From Arbacia lixula (taxonomy: Eukaryota > Echinodermata > Echinoidea > Arbacioida > Arbaciidae), in NCBI GenBank assembly GCA_963669155.1, contig CAVLGW020000003.1, forward strand, positions 186,001 to 250,000: 64,000 bases of DNA. Direction: 5' to 3'. A program made the translations under genes and the position numbers. Below, one piece after another: positions 1 to 13,644 of this stretch (its first letter is position 1; each line of letters starts with the position of its first letter). The notes below the pieces were generated by a model. That model searched no databases. It worked only from the letters and a program-made list of their open reading frames with translations, and had not been told where the DNA came from.

Positions 1-510
1 ATGATTTGCTGCATATATACCGCGACGCGCGCGGGATGCTAAGTAGAGGCGCTTGAAGGAGACACTTATTGCTAAAACATACCGTCTAAGGGAGACGTAT
101 CGGCAAATATATGTATATCTTACTGTGCTGGAGTATGATGACAAAATAGCTTTTCAGTGTTGTCTAGTCCATGTTGAACATGTCAAATAAGCATCCTTCG
201 ATACCATGTACAATTGATAGACATGAATTCGTCAATATGCCCTAGGTAATCACTTACTTGTCTGACAAAGTCTTGAAAATCCATAAAATAATGAAAAAGG
301 TTTAGATCCAATTTGTGAACCTAGGAATTATCCTCCTGCTGACACGTTCAACGAAGTAGATATTTCAAGCAATTTTAAATCTCTTTGTGAGTACGAGGTT
401 GAAAAACTCATTGCCAACCTCAGCAAAAATTCATGACCATTGGACCCAATACCCACAAAACTCCTCCTCTAATGTGTCGATGTACTCATTCTTATGTTCA
501 CATCATTGAT

Positions 511-541
<31 letters not shown>

Positions 542-1194
542 GACCGGTCACTTTCCAATGCAATGGGACAATGCTCTTATCACTCCGTTATTGAAAGAAA
601 CCTGTTCTTGATGCAGTCTTTAAGGAAACTTACGACCTGTAAGCAATATGAAATACATTACAAAGTTGGTGGAGGATGCAGCTACCCAACAGGTTATGGA
701 ACATCTTAGACGCAACTCTCTTTGGCCATGTACTCAATGTGCACTTAATTCTACAGCACTGATCCTGCACTGCTGAAACTGCTTTGCAAGGGTCACGATT
801 GGGTCCCATGTTATTTACAATGTACACTAGAGATCTCATTTCAAATGTTCAAACATGCTTTCCTGAGATCTCATGTCACTGCTATCATGATGACACACAG
901 CTTTATGTATCTTTCAGTCTCACTGAGCATTCTCAAGAATAAGCCGTATTATTAGTAGAAACGTGTATTGACTATATAAGTACGTGGATGGATGCTACAG
1001 AATAGGCTTATATACTAAATGATAGTAAAACTCGTGAAGTTGACGTCCAGTTCTTCTCTTCCGCATTGCCATTGTCGTCCATCTGAGATAGAAAAATCTA
1101 AGTTAATTCTATACGTTTGGAGACAAATCAAAGCAACCTAGCTGGCATAGCTACTCAACTTAGCTGTAACGCTTCGTCTGATGACGACTTGCGA

Positions 1195-2895
1195 ATGATT
1201 TGCTGCATATATACCGCGACGCGCGCGGGATGCTAAGTAGAGGCGCTTTAAGGAGACACTTATTGCTAAAATATACCGTCTAAGGGAGACGTATCGGCAA
1301 ATATATGTATATCTTACTGTGCTGGAGTATGATGACAAAATAGCTTTTCAGTGTTGTCTAGTCCATGTTGAACATGTCAAATAAGCATCCTTCGATACCA
1401 TGTACAATTAATAGACATGAATTCGTCAATATGCCCTAGGTAATCACTTACTTGTCTGACAAAGTCTTGAAAATCCATAAAATAATGAAAAACGTTTAGA
1501 TCCAATTTGTGAACCTAGGAATTATCCTCCTGCTGACACGTTCAACGAAGTAGATATTTCAAGCAATTTTAAATCTCTTCGTGAGTACGAGGTTGAAAAA
1601 CTCATTGCTAACCTCAGCAAAAATTCATGACTATTGGACCCAATACCCACAAAACTCCTCCTCTAATGTGTCGATGTACTCATTCTTATGTTCACATCAT
1701 TGATCAATCTCTCTCTCTCTCTCTCTCAACCGGTCACTTTCCAATGCAATGGGACAATGCTCTTATCACTCCGTTATTGAAAGAAACCGATTCTTGATGC
1801 AGTCTTTAAGGAAACTTACGACCTGTAAGCAATATGAAATACATATCAAAGTTGGTGGAGGATGCAGCTACCCAACAGGTTATGGAACATCTTAGACGCA
1901 ACTCTCTTTGGCCATGTACTCAATGTGCACACAATTCTACAGCACTGAACCTGCACTGCTGAAACTGCTTTGCAAGGGTCACGATTGGGTCCCATGTTAT
2001 TTACAATGTACACTAGAGATCTCATTTCAAATGTTCAAACATGCTTTCCTGAAATCCCATGTCACTGCTATCATGATGACACACAGCTTTATGTATCTTT
2101 CAGTCTCACTGAGCATTCTCAAGAATAAGCCGTATTATTAGTAGAAACGTGTATTGACTATATAAGTACGTGGATGGATGCTAGAGAATAGGCTTATATA
2201 CTAAATGATAGTAAAACTCGTGAAGTTGACGTCCAGTTCTTCTCTTCCGCATTGCCATTGTCGTCCATCTGAGATAGGAAAATCTAAGTTAATTCTATAC
2301 GTTTGGAGACAAATCAAAGCAACCTAGCTGGCATAGCTACTCAACTTAGCTGTAACGCTTCGTCTGATGACGACTTGCAAATGATTTGCTGCATATATAC
2401 CGCGACGCGCGCGGGATGCTAAGTAGAGGCGCTTTAAGGAGACACTTATTGCTAAAATATACCGTCTAAAGGAGACGTATCGGCAAATATATGTATATCT
2501 TACTGTGCTGGAGTATGATGACAAAATAGCTTTTCAGTGTTGTCTAGTCCATGTTGAACATGTCAAATAAGCATCCTTCGATACCATGTACAATTGATAG
2601 ACATGAATTCGTCAATATGCCCTAGGTAATCACTTACTTGTCTGACAAAGTCTTGAAAATCCATAAAATAATGAAAAACGTTTAGATCCAATTTGTGAAC
2701 CTAGGAATTATCCTCCTGCTGACACGTTCAACGAAGTAGATATTTCAAGCAATTTTAAATCTCTTTGTGAGTACGAGGTTGAAAAACTCATTGCCAACCT
2801 CAGCAAAAATTCATGACCATTGGACCCAATACCCACAAAACTCCTCCTCTAATGTGTCGATGTACTCATTCTTATGTTCACATCATTGATCAATC

Positions 2896-2929
<34 letters not shown>

Positions 2930-5900
2930 AACCGGTCACTTTCTAATGCAATGGGACAATGCTCTTATCACTCCGTTATTGAAAGAAACCGATTCTTGAT
3001 GCAGTCTTTAAGGAAACTTACGACCTGTAAGCAATATGAAATACATATCAAAGTTGGTGGAGGATGCAGCTACCCAACAGGTTATGGAACATCTTAGACG
3101 CAACTCTCTTTGGCCATGTACTCAATGTGCACACAATTCTACAGCACTGATCCTGCACTGCTGAAACTGCTTTGCAAGGGTCACGATTGAGTCCCATGTT
3201 ATTTACAATGTACACTAGAGATCTCATTTCAAATGTTCAAACATGCTTTCCTGAGATCTCATGTCACTGCTATCATGATGACACACAGCTTTATGTATCT
3301 TTCAGTCTCACTGAGCATTCTCAAGAATAAGCCGTATTATTAGTAGAAACGTGTATTGACTATATAAGTACGTGGATGGATGCTAGAGAATAGGCTTATA
3401 TACTAAATGATAGTAAAACTCGTGAAGTTGACGTCCAGTTCTTCTCTTCCGCATTGCCATTGTCGTCCATCTGAGATAGAAAAATCTAAGTTAATTCTAT
3501 ACGTTTGGAGACAAATCAAAGCAACCTAGCTGGCATAGCTACTCAACTTAGCTGTAACGCTTCGTCTGATGACGACTTGCGAATGATTTGCTGCATATAT
3601 ACCGCGACGCGCGCGGGATGCTAAGTAGAGGCGCTTTAAGGAGACACTTATTGCTAAAATATACCGTCTAAGGGAGACGTATCGGCAAATATATGTATAT
3701 CTTACTGTGCTGGAGTATGATGAAAAATAGCTTTTCAGTGTTGTCTAGTCCATGTTGAACATGTCAAATAAGCATCCTTCGATACCATGTACAATTGATA
3801 GACATGAATTCGTCAATATGCCCTAGGTAATCACTTACTTGTCTGACAAAGTCTTGAAAATCCATAAAATAATGAAAAACGTTTAGATCCAATTTGTGAA
3901 CCTAGGAATTATCCTCCTGCTGACACGTTCAACGAAGTAGATATTTCAAGCAATTTTAAATCTCTTTGTGAGTACGAGGTTGAAAAACTCATTGCTAACC
4001 TCAGCAAAAATTTATGACCATTGGACCCAATACCCACAAAACTTCTCCTCTAATGTGTCGATGTACTCATTCTTACGTTCACATCATTGATCAATCTCTC
4101 TCTCTCTCTCTCTCACTCAACCGGTCACTTTCCAATGCAATGGGACAATGCTCTTATCACTCCGTTATTGAAAGAAACCGATTCTTGATGCAGTCTTTAA
4201 GGAAACTTACGACCTGTAAGCAATATGAAATACATATCAAAGTTGGTGGAGGATGCAGCTACCCAACAGGTTATGGAACATCTTAGACGCAACTCTCTTT
4301 GGCCATGTACTCAATGTGCACACAATTCTACAGCACTGATCCTGCACTGCTGAAACTGCTTTGCAAGGGTCACGATTGGGTCCCATGTTATTTACAATGT
4401 ACACTAGAGATCTCATTTCAAATGTTCAAACATGCTTTCCTGAGATCTCATGTCACTGCTATCATGACACACAGCTTTATGTATCTTTCAGTCTCACTGA
4501 GCATTCTCAAGAATAAGCCGTATTATTAGTAGAAACGTGTATTGACTATATAAGTACGTGGATGGATGCTAGAGAATAGGCTTATATACTAAATGATAGT
4601 AAAACTCGTGAAGTTGACGTCCAGTTCTTCTCTTCCGCATTGCTATTGTCGTCCATCTGAGATAGAAAAATCTAAGTTAATTCTATACGTTTGGAGACAA
4701 ATCAAAGCAACCTAGCTGGCATAGCTACTCAACTTAGCTGTAACGCTTCGTCTGATGACGACTTGCGAATGATTTGCTGCATATATACCGCGACGCGCGC
4801 GGGATGCTAAGTAGAGGCGCTTTAAGGAGACACTTATTGCTAAAATATACCGTCTAAGGGAGACGTATCGGCAAATATATGTATATCTTACTGTGCTGGA
4901 GTATGATGAAAAATAGCTTTTCAGTGTTGCCTAGTCCATGTTGAACATGTCAAATAAGCATCCTTCGATACCATGTACAATTGATAGACATGAATTCGTC
5001 AATATGCCCTAGGTAATCACTTACTTGTCTGACAAAGTCTTGAAAATCCATAAAATAATGAAAAACGTTTAGATCCAATTTGTGAGCCTAGGAATTATCC
5101 TCCTGCTGACACGTTCAACGAAGTAGATATTTCAAGCAATTTTAAATCTCTTTGTGAGTACGAGGTTGAAAAACTCATTGCCAACCTCAGCAAAAATTTA
5201 TGACCATTGGACCCAATACCCACAAAACTCCTCCTCTAATGTGTCGATGTACTCATTCTTATGTTCACATCATTGATCAATCTCTCTCTCTCTCTCTCTC
5301 TCTCAACCGGTCACTTTCCAATGCAATGGGACAATGCTCTTATCACTCCGTTATTGAAAGAAACCGATTCTTGATGCAGTCTTTAAGGAAACTTACGACC
5401 TGTAAGCAATATGAAATACATATCAAAGTTGGTGGAGGATGCAGCTACCCAACAGGTTATGGAACATCTTAGACGCAACTCTCTTTGGCCATGTACTCAA
5501 TGTGCACACAATTCTACAGCACTGATCCTGCACTGCTGAAACTGCTTTGCAAGGGTCACGATTGGGTCCCATGTTATTTACAATGTACACTAGAGATCTC
5601 ATTTCAAATGTTCAAACATGCTTTCCTGAAATCTCATGTCACTGCTATCATGATGACACACAGCTTTATGTATCTTTCAGTCTCACTGAGCATTCTCAAG
5701 AATAAGCCGTATTATTAGTAGAAACGTGTATTGACTATATAAGTACGTGGATGGATGCTAGAGAATAGGCTTATATACTAAATGATAGTAAAACTCGTGA
5801 AGTTGACGTCCAGTTCTTCTCTTCCGCATTGCCATTGTCGTCCATCTGAGATAGAAAAATCTAAGTTAATTCTATACGTTTGGAGACAAATCAAAGCAAC

Positions 5901-7653
5901 CTAGCTGGCATAGCTACTCAACTTAGCTGTAACGCTTCGTCTGATGACGACTTGCGAATGATTTGCTGCATATATACCGCGACGCGCGCGGGATGCTAAG
6001 TAGAGGCGCTTTAAGGAGACACTTATTGCTAAAATATACCGTCTAAGGGAGACGTATCGGCAAATATATGTATATCTTACTGTGCTGGAGTATGATGACA
6101 AAATAGCTTTTCAGTGTTGTCTAGTCCATGTTGAACATGTCAAATAAGCATCCTTCGATACCATGTACAATTAATAGACATGAATTCGTCAATATGCCCT
6201 AGGTAATCACTTACTTGTCTGACAAAGTCTTGAAAATCCATAAAATAATGAAAAACGTTTAGATCCAATTTGTGAACCTAGGAATTATCCTCCTGCTGAC
6301 ACGTTCAACGAAGTAGATATTTCAAGCAATTTTAAATCTCTTCGTGAGTACAAGGTTGAAAAACTCATTGCTAACCTCAGCAAAAATGCATGACTATTGG
6401 ACCCAATACCCACAAAACTCCTCCTCTAATGTGTCGATGTACTCATTCTTATGTTCACATCATTGATCAATCTCTCTCTCTCTCTCTCTCAACCGGTCAC
6501 TTTCCAATGCAATGGGACAATGCTCTTATCACTCCGTTATTGAAAGAAACCGATTCTTGATGCAGTCTTTAAGGAAACTTACGACCTGTAAGCAATATGA
6601 AATACATATCAAAGTTGGTGGAGGATGCAGCTACCCAACAGGTTATGGAACATCTTAGACGCAACTCTCTTTGGCCATGTACTCAATGTGCACACAATTC
6701 TACAGCACTGAACCTGCACTGCTGAAACTGCTTTGCAAGGGTCACGATTGGGTCCCATGTTATTTACAATGTACACTAGAGATCTCATTTCAAATGTTCA
6801 AACATGCTTTCCTGAAATCTCATGTCACTGCTATCATGATGACACACAGCTTTATGTATCTTTCAGTCTCACTGAGCATTCTCAAGAATAAGCCGTATTA
6901 TTAGTAGAAACGTGTATTGACTATATAAGTACGTGGATGGATGCTAGAGAATAGGCTTCTATACTAAATGATAGTAAAACTCGTGAAGTTGACGTCCAGT
7001 TCTTCTCTTCCGCATTGCCATTGTCGTCCATCTGAGATAGGAAAATCTAAGTTAATTCTATACGTTTGGAGACAAATCAAAGCAACCTAGCTGGCATAGC
7101 TACTCAACTTAGCTGTAACGCTTCGTCTGATGACGACTTGCAAATGATTTGCTGCATATATACCGCGACGCGCGCGGGATGCTAAGTAGAGGCGCTTTAA
7201 GGAGACACTTATTGCTAAAATATACCGTCTAAAGGAGACGTATCGGCAAATATATGTATATCTTACTGTGCTGGAGTATGATGACAAAATAGCTTTTCAG
7301 TGTTGTCTAGTCCATGTTGAACATGTCAAATAAGCATCCTTCGATACCATGTACAATTGATAGACATGAATTCGTCAATATGCCCTAGGTAATCACTTAC
7401 TTGTCTGACAAAGTCTTGAAAATCCATAAAATAATGAAAAACGTTTAGATCCAATTTGTGAACCTAGGAATTATCCTCCTGCTGACACGTTCAACGAAGT
7501 AGATATTTCAAGCAATTTTAAATCTCTTTGTGAGTACGAGGTTGAAAAACTCATTGCCAACCTCAGCAAAAATTCATGACCATTGGACCCAATACCCACA
7601 AAACTCCTCCTCTAATGTGTCGATGTACTCATTCTTATGTTCACATCATTGAT

Positions 7654-7694
<41 letters not shown>

Positions 7695-10600
7695 AACCGG
7701 TCACTTTCCAATGCAATGGGACAATGCTCTTATCACTCCGTTATTGAAAGAAACCGATTCTTGATGCAGTCTTTAAGGAAACTTACGACCTGTAAGCAAT
7801 ATGAAATACATATCAAAGTTGGTGGAGGATGCAGCTACCCAACAGGTTATGGAACATCTTAGACGCAACTCTCTTTGGCCATGTACTCAATGTGCACACA
7901 ATTCTACAGCACTGATCCTGCACTGCTGAAACTGCTTTGCAAGGGTCACGATTGGGTCCCATGTTATTTACAATGTACACTAGAGATCTCATTTCAAATG
8001 TTCAAACATGCTTTCCTGAGATCTCATGTCACTGCTATCATGATGACACACAGCTTTATGTATCTTTCAGTCTCACTGAGCATTCTCAAGAATAAGCCGT
8101 ATTATTAGTAGAAACGTGTATTGACTATATAAGTACGTGGATGGATGCTAGAGAATAGGCTTATATACTAAATGATAGTAAAACTCGTGAAGTTGACGTC
8201 CAGTTCTTCTCTTCCGCATTGCCATTGTCGTCCATCTGAGATAGAAAAATCTAAGTTAATTCTATACGTTTGGAGACAAATCAAAGCAACCTAGCTGGCA
8301 TAGCTACTCAACTTAGCTGTAACGCTTCGTCTGATGACGACTTGCGAATGATTTGCTGCATATATACCGCGACGCGCGCGGGATGCTAAGTAGAGGCGCT
8401 TTAAGGAGACACTTATTGCTAAAATATACCGTCTAAGGGAGACGTATCGGCAAATATATGTATATCTTACTGTGCTGGAGTATGATGAAAAATAGCTTTT
8501 CAGTGTTGTCTAGTCCATGTTGAACATGTCAAATAAGCATCCTTCGATACCATGTACAATTGATAGACATGAATTCGTCAATATGCCCTAGGTAATCACT
8601 TACTTGTCTGACAAAGTCTTGAAAATCCATAAAATAATGAAAAACGTTTAGATCCAATTTGTGAACCTAGGAATTATCCTCCTGCTGACACGTTCAACGA
8701 AGTAGATATTTCAAGCAATTTTAAATCTCTTTGTGAGTACGAGGTTGAAAAACTCATTGCTAACCTCAGCAAAAATTTATGACCATTGGACCCAATACCC
8801 ACAAAACTTCTCCTCTAATGTGTCGATGTACTCATTCTTACGTTCACATCATTGATCAATCTCTCTCTCTCTCTCTCTCACTCAACCGGTCACTTTCCAA
8901 TGCAATGGGACAATGCTCTTATCACTCCGTTATTGAAAGAAACCGATTCTTGATGCAGTCTTTAAGGAAACTTACGACCTGTAAGCAATATGAAATACAT
9001 ATCAAAGTTGGTGGAGGATGCAGCTACCCAACAGGTTATGGAACATCTTAGACGCAACTCTCTTTGGCCATGTACTCAATGTGCACACAATTCTAGGGGA
9101 ACTGATCCTGCACTGCTGAAACTGCTTTGCAAGGGTCACGATTGGGTCCCATGTTATTTACAATGTACACTAGAGATCTCATTTCAAATGTTCAAACATG
9201 CTTTCCTGAGATCTCATGTCACTGCTATCATGACACACAGCTTTATGTATCTTTCAGTCTCACTGAGCATTCTCAAGAATAAGCCGTATTATTAGTAGAA
9301 ACGTGTATTGACTATATAAGTACGTGGATGGATGCTAGAGAATAGGCTTATATACTAAATGATAGTAAAACTCGTGAAGTTGACGTCCAGTTCTTCTCTT
9401 CCGCATTGCTATTGTCGTCCATCTGAGATAGAAAAATCTAAGTTAATTCTATACGTTTGGAGACAAATCAAAGCAACCTAGCTGGCATAGCTACTCAACT
9501 TAGCTGTAACGCTTCGTCTGATGACGACTTGCGAATGATTTGCTGCATATATACCGCGACGCGCGCGGGATGCTAAGTAGAGGCGCTTTAAGGAGACACT
9601 TATTGCTAAAATATACCGTCTAAGGGAGACGTATCGGCAAATATATGTATATCTTACTGTGCTGGAGTATGATGAAAAATAGCTTTTCAGTGTTGTCTAG
9701 TCCATGTTGAACATGTCAAATAAGCATCCTTCGATACCATGTACAATTGATAGACATGAATTCGTCAATATGCCCTAGGTAATCACTTACTTGTCTGACA
9801 AAGTCTTGAAAATCCATAAAATAATGAAAAACGTTTAGATCCAATTTGTGAGCCTAGGAATTATCCTCCTGCTGACACGTTCAACGAAGTAGATATTTCA
9901 AGCAATTTTAAATCTCTTTGTGAGTACGAGGTTGAAAAACTCATTGCCAACCTCAGCAAAAATTTATGACCATTGGACCCAATACCCACAAAACTCCTCC
10001 TCTAATGTGTCGATGTACTCATTCTTATGTTCACATCATTGATCAATCTCTCTCTCTCTCTCTCTCTCTCAACCGGTCACTTTCCAATGCAATGGGACAA
10101 TGCTCTTATCACTCCGTTATTGAAAGAAACCGATTCTTGATGCAGTCTTTAAGGAAACTTACGACCTGTAAGCAATATGAAATACATATCAAAGTTGGTG
10201 GAGGATGCAGCTACCCAACAGGTTATGGAACATCTTAGACGCAACTCTCTTTGGCCATGTACTCAATGTGCACACAATTCTACAGCACTGATCCTGCACT
10301 GCTGAAACTGCTTTGCAAGGGTCACGATTGGGTCCCATGTTATTTACAATGTACACTAGAGATCTCATTTCAAATGTTCAAACATGCTTTCCTGAAATCT
10401 CATGTCACTGCTATCATGATGACACACAGCTTTATGTATCTTTCAGTCTCACTGAGCATTCTCAAGAATAAGCCGTATTATTAGTAGAAACGTGTATTGA
10501 CTATATAAGTACGTGGATGGATGCTAGAGAATAGGCTTATATACTAAATGATAGTAAAACTCGTGAAGTTGACGTCCAGTTCTTCTCTTCCGCATTGCCA

Positions 10601-10723
10601 TTGTCGTCCATCTGAGATAGGAAAATCTAAGTTAATTCTATACGTTTGGAGACAAATCAAAGCAACCTAGCTGGCATAGCTACTCAACTTAGCTGTAACG
10701 CTTCGTCTGATGACGACTTGCGA
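1195..10723 (+). repeat. Four-unit higher-order repeat, two copies (4763-4766 bp period)
   Basis: Units at 1195, 2381, 3583, 4769 match, in order, units at 5958, 7144, 8348, 9535. Shared private variants include AATTAATAGAC in the first unit of each set, CTAAAGGAGAC and CTTGCAAATG in the second, ACTTCTCCTC plus CTCACTCAACC in the third, and GTGAGCCTAGG in the fourth. Spacings between partners are 4763, 4763, 4765 and 4766 bp. Such ordered variants arise by duplication of a multi-unit block. Confidence 0.88.
7300..8240 (+). pseudogene. Representative unit: decayed CR1/Jockey-like LINE RT fragment
   Basis: Read across frames, this unit shows recognisable LINE ORF2 pieces in order. They are a pre-RT stretch LSDKVLKIHKIM (about 7400-7440), a finger segment EYEVEKLIANLS then PLDPIP (about 7535-7600), NLSLS running into the (CT)n tract and STGHFPMQW (about 7655-7715), LRPVSN and SKLVEDA (about 7785-7830), STDPALLKL (about 7905-7935), GPMLFTMYTRDL (about 7953-7988), the catalytic-site remnant YHDDTQLYVSFS (8036-8071) and DYISTWMD and NDSKT further on. 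The block with the AFDTVDH-like aspartate and GVPQGS motif is missing between ALLKL and GPMLF, with a frame change there. In family members the catalytic box is normally F/Y-A-D-D, so the site is mutated. All units share this design; several lack one codon of the YHDD box. It is a fossil, not an active enzyme. Confidence 0.85.
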
Positions 10724-13605
10724 ATGATTTGCTGCATATATACCGCGACGCGCACGGGATGCTAAGTAGAGGCGCTTTAAGGAGACACTTATTGCTAAAA
10801 TATACCGTCTAAGGGAGACGTATCGGCAAATATATGTATATCTTACTGTGCTGGAGTATGATGAAAAATAGCTTTTCAGTGTTGTCTAGTCCATGTTGAA
10901 CATGTCAAATAAGCATCCTTCGATACCATGTACAATTGATAGACATGAATTCGTCAATATGCCCTAGGTAATCACTTACTTGTCTGACAAAGTCTTGAAA
11001 ATCCATGAAATAATGAAAAACGTTTAGATCCAATTTGTGAACCTAGGAATTATCCTCCTGCTGACACGTTCAACGAAGTAGATATTTCAAGCAATTTTAA
11101 ATCTCTTTGTGAGTACGAGGTTGAAAAACTCATTGCCAACCTCAGCAAAAATTCATGACCATTGGACCCAATACCCACAAAACTCCTCCTCTAATGTGTC
11201 GATGTACTCATTCTTATGTTCACATCATTGATCAATCTCTCTCTCTCTCTCTCTCTCAACCGGTCACTTTCCAATGCAATGGGACAATGCTCTTATCACT
11301 CCGTTATTGAAAGAAACCGATTCTTGATGCAGTCTTTAAGGAAACTTACGACCTGTAAGCAATATGAAATACATATCAAAGTTGGTGGAGGATGCAGCTA
11401 CCCAACAGGTTATGGAACATCTTAGACGCAACTCTCTTTGGCCATGTACTCAATGTGCACACAATTCTACAGCACTGAACCTGCACTGCTGAAACTGCTT
11501 TGCAAGGGTCACGATTGGGTCCCATGTTATTTACAATGTACACTAGAGATCTCATTTCAAATGTTCAAACATGCTTTCCTGAAATCTCATGTCACTGCTA
11601 TCATGATGACACACAGCTTTATGTATCTTTCAGTCTCACTGAGCATTCTCAAGAATAAGCCGTATTATTAGTAGAAACGTGTATTGACTATATAAGTACG
11701 TGGATGGATGCTAGAGAATAGGCTTATATACTAAATGATAGTAAAACTCGTGAAGTTGACGTCCAGTTCTTCTCTTCCGCATTGCCATTGTCGTCCATCT
11801 GAGATAGGAAAATCTAAGTTAATTCTATACGTTTGGAGACAAATCAAAGCAACCTAGCTGGCATAGCTACTCAACTTAGCTGTAACGCTTCGTCTGATGA
11901 CGACTTGCGAATGATTTGCTGCATATATACCGCGACGCGCGCGGGATGCTAAGTAGAGGCGCTTTAAGGAGACACTTATTGCTAAAATATACCGTCTAAA
12001 GGAGACGTATCGGCAAATATATGTATATCTTACTGTGCTGGAGTATGATGACAAAATAGCTTTTCAGTGTTGTCTAGTCCATGTTGAACATGTCAAATAA
12101 GCATCCTTCGATACCATGTACAATTGATAGACATGAATTCGTCAATATGCCCTAGGTAATCACTTACTTGTCTGACAAAGTCTTGAAAATCCATAAAATA
12201 ATGAAAAACGTTTAGATCCAATTTGTGAACCTAGGAATTATCCTCCTGCTGACACGTTCAACGAAGTAGATATTTCAAGCAATTTTAAATCTCTTTGTGA
12301 GTACGAGGTTGAAAAACTCATTGCCAACCTCAGCAAAAATTCATGACCATTGGACCCAATACCCACAAAACTCCTCCTCTAATGTGTCGATGTACTCATT
12401 CTTATGTTCACATCATTGATCAATCTCTCTCTCTCTCTCTCTCGACCGGTCACTTTCCAATGCAATGGGACAATGCTCTTATCACTCCGTTATTGAAAGA
12501 AACCGATTCTTGATGCAGTCTTTAAGGAAACTTACGACCTGTAAGCAATATAAAATACATATCAAAGTTGGTGGACGATGCAACTACCCAACAGGTTATG
12601 GAACATCTTAGACGCAACTCTCTTTGGCCATGTACTCAATGTGCACACAATTCTACAGCACTGAACCTGCACTGCTGAAACTGCTTTGCAAGGGTCACGA
12701 TTGGGTCCCATGTTATTTACAATGTACACTAGAGATCTCATTTCAAATGTTCAAACATGCTTTCCTGAGATCTCATGTCACTGCTATCATGATGACACAC
12801 AGCTTTATGTATCTTTCAGTCTCACTGAGCATTCTCAAGAATAAGCCGTATTATTAGTAGAAACGTGTATTGACTATATAAGTACGTGGATGGATGCTCG
12901 AGAATAGGCTTAGATACTAAATGATAGTAAAACTCGTGAAGTTGACGTCCAGTTCTTCTCTTCCGCATTGCCATTGTCGTCCATCTGAGATAGAAAAATC
13001 TAAGTTAATTCTATACGTTTGGAGACAAATCAAAGCAACCTAGCTGGCATAGCTACTCAACTTAGCTGTAACGCTTCGTCTGATGACGACTTGCGAATGA
13101 TTTGCTGCATATATACCGCGACGCGCGCGGGATGCTAAGTAGAGGCGCTTTAAGGAGACACTTATTGCTAAAATATACCGTCTAAGGGAGACGTATCGGC
13201 AAATATATGTATATCTTACTGTGCTGGAGTATGATGAAAAATAGCTTTTCAGTGTTGTCTAGTCCATGTTGAACATGTCAAATAAGCATCCTTCGATACC
13301 ATGTACAATTGATAGACATGAATTCGTCAATATGCCCTAGGTAATCACTTACTTGTCTGACAAAGTCTTGAAAATCCATAAAATAATGAAAAAGGTTTAG
13401 ATCCAATTTGTGAACCTAGGAATTATCCTCCTGCTGACACGTTCAACGAAGTAGATATTTCAAGCAATTTTAAATCTCTTTGTGAGTACGAGGTTGAAAA
13501 ACTCATTGCCAACCTCAGCAAAAATTCATGACCATTGGACCCAATACCCACAAAACTCCTCCTCTAATGTGTCGATGTACTCATTCTTATGTTCACATCA
13601 TTGAT

Positions 13606-13644
<39 letters not shown>

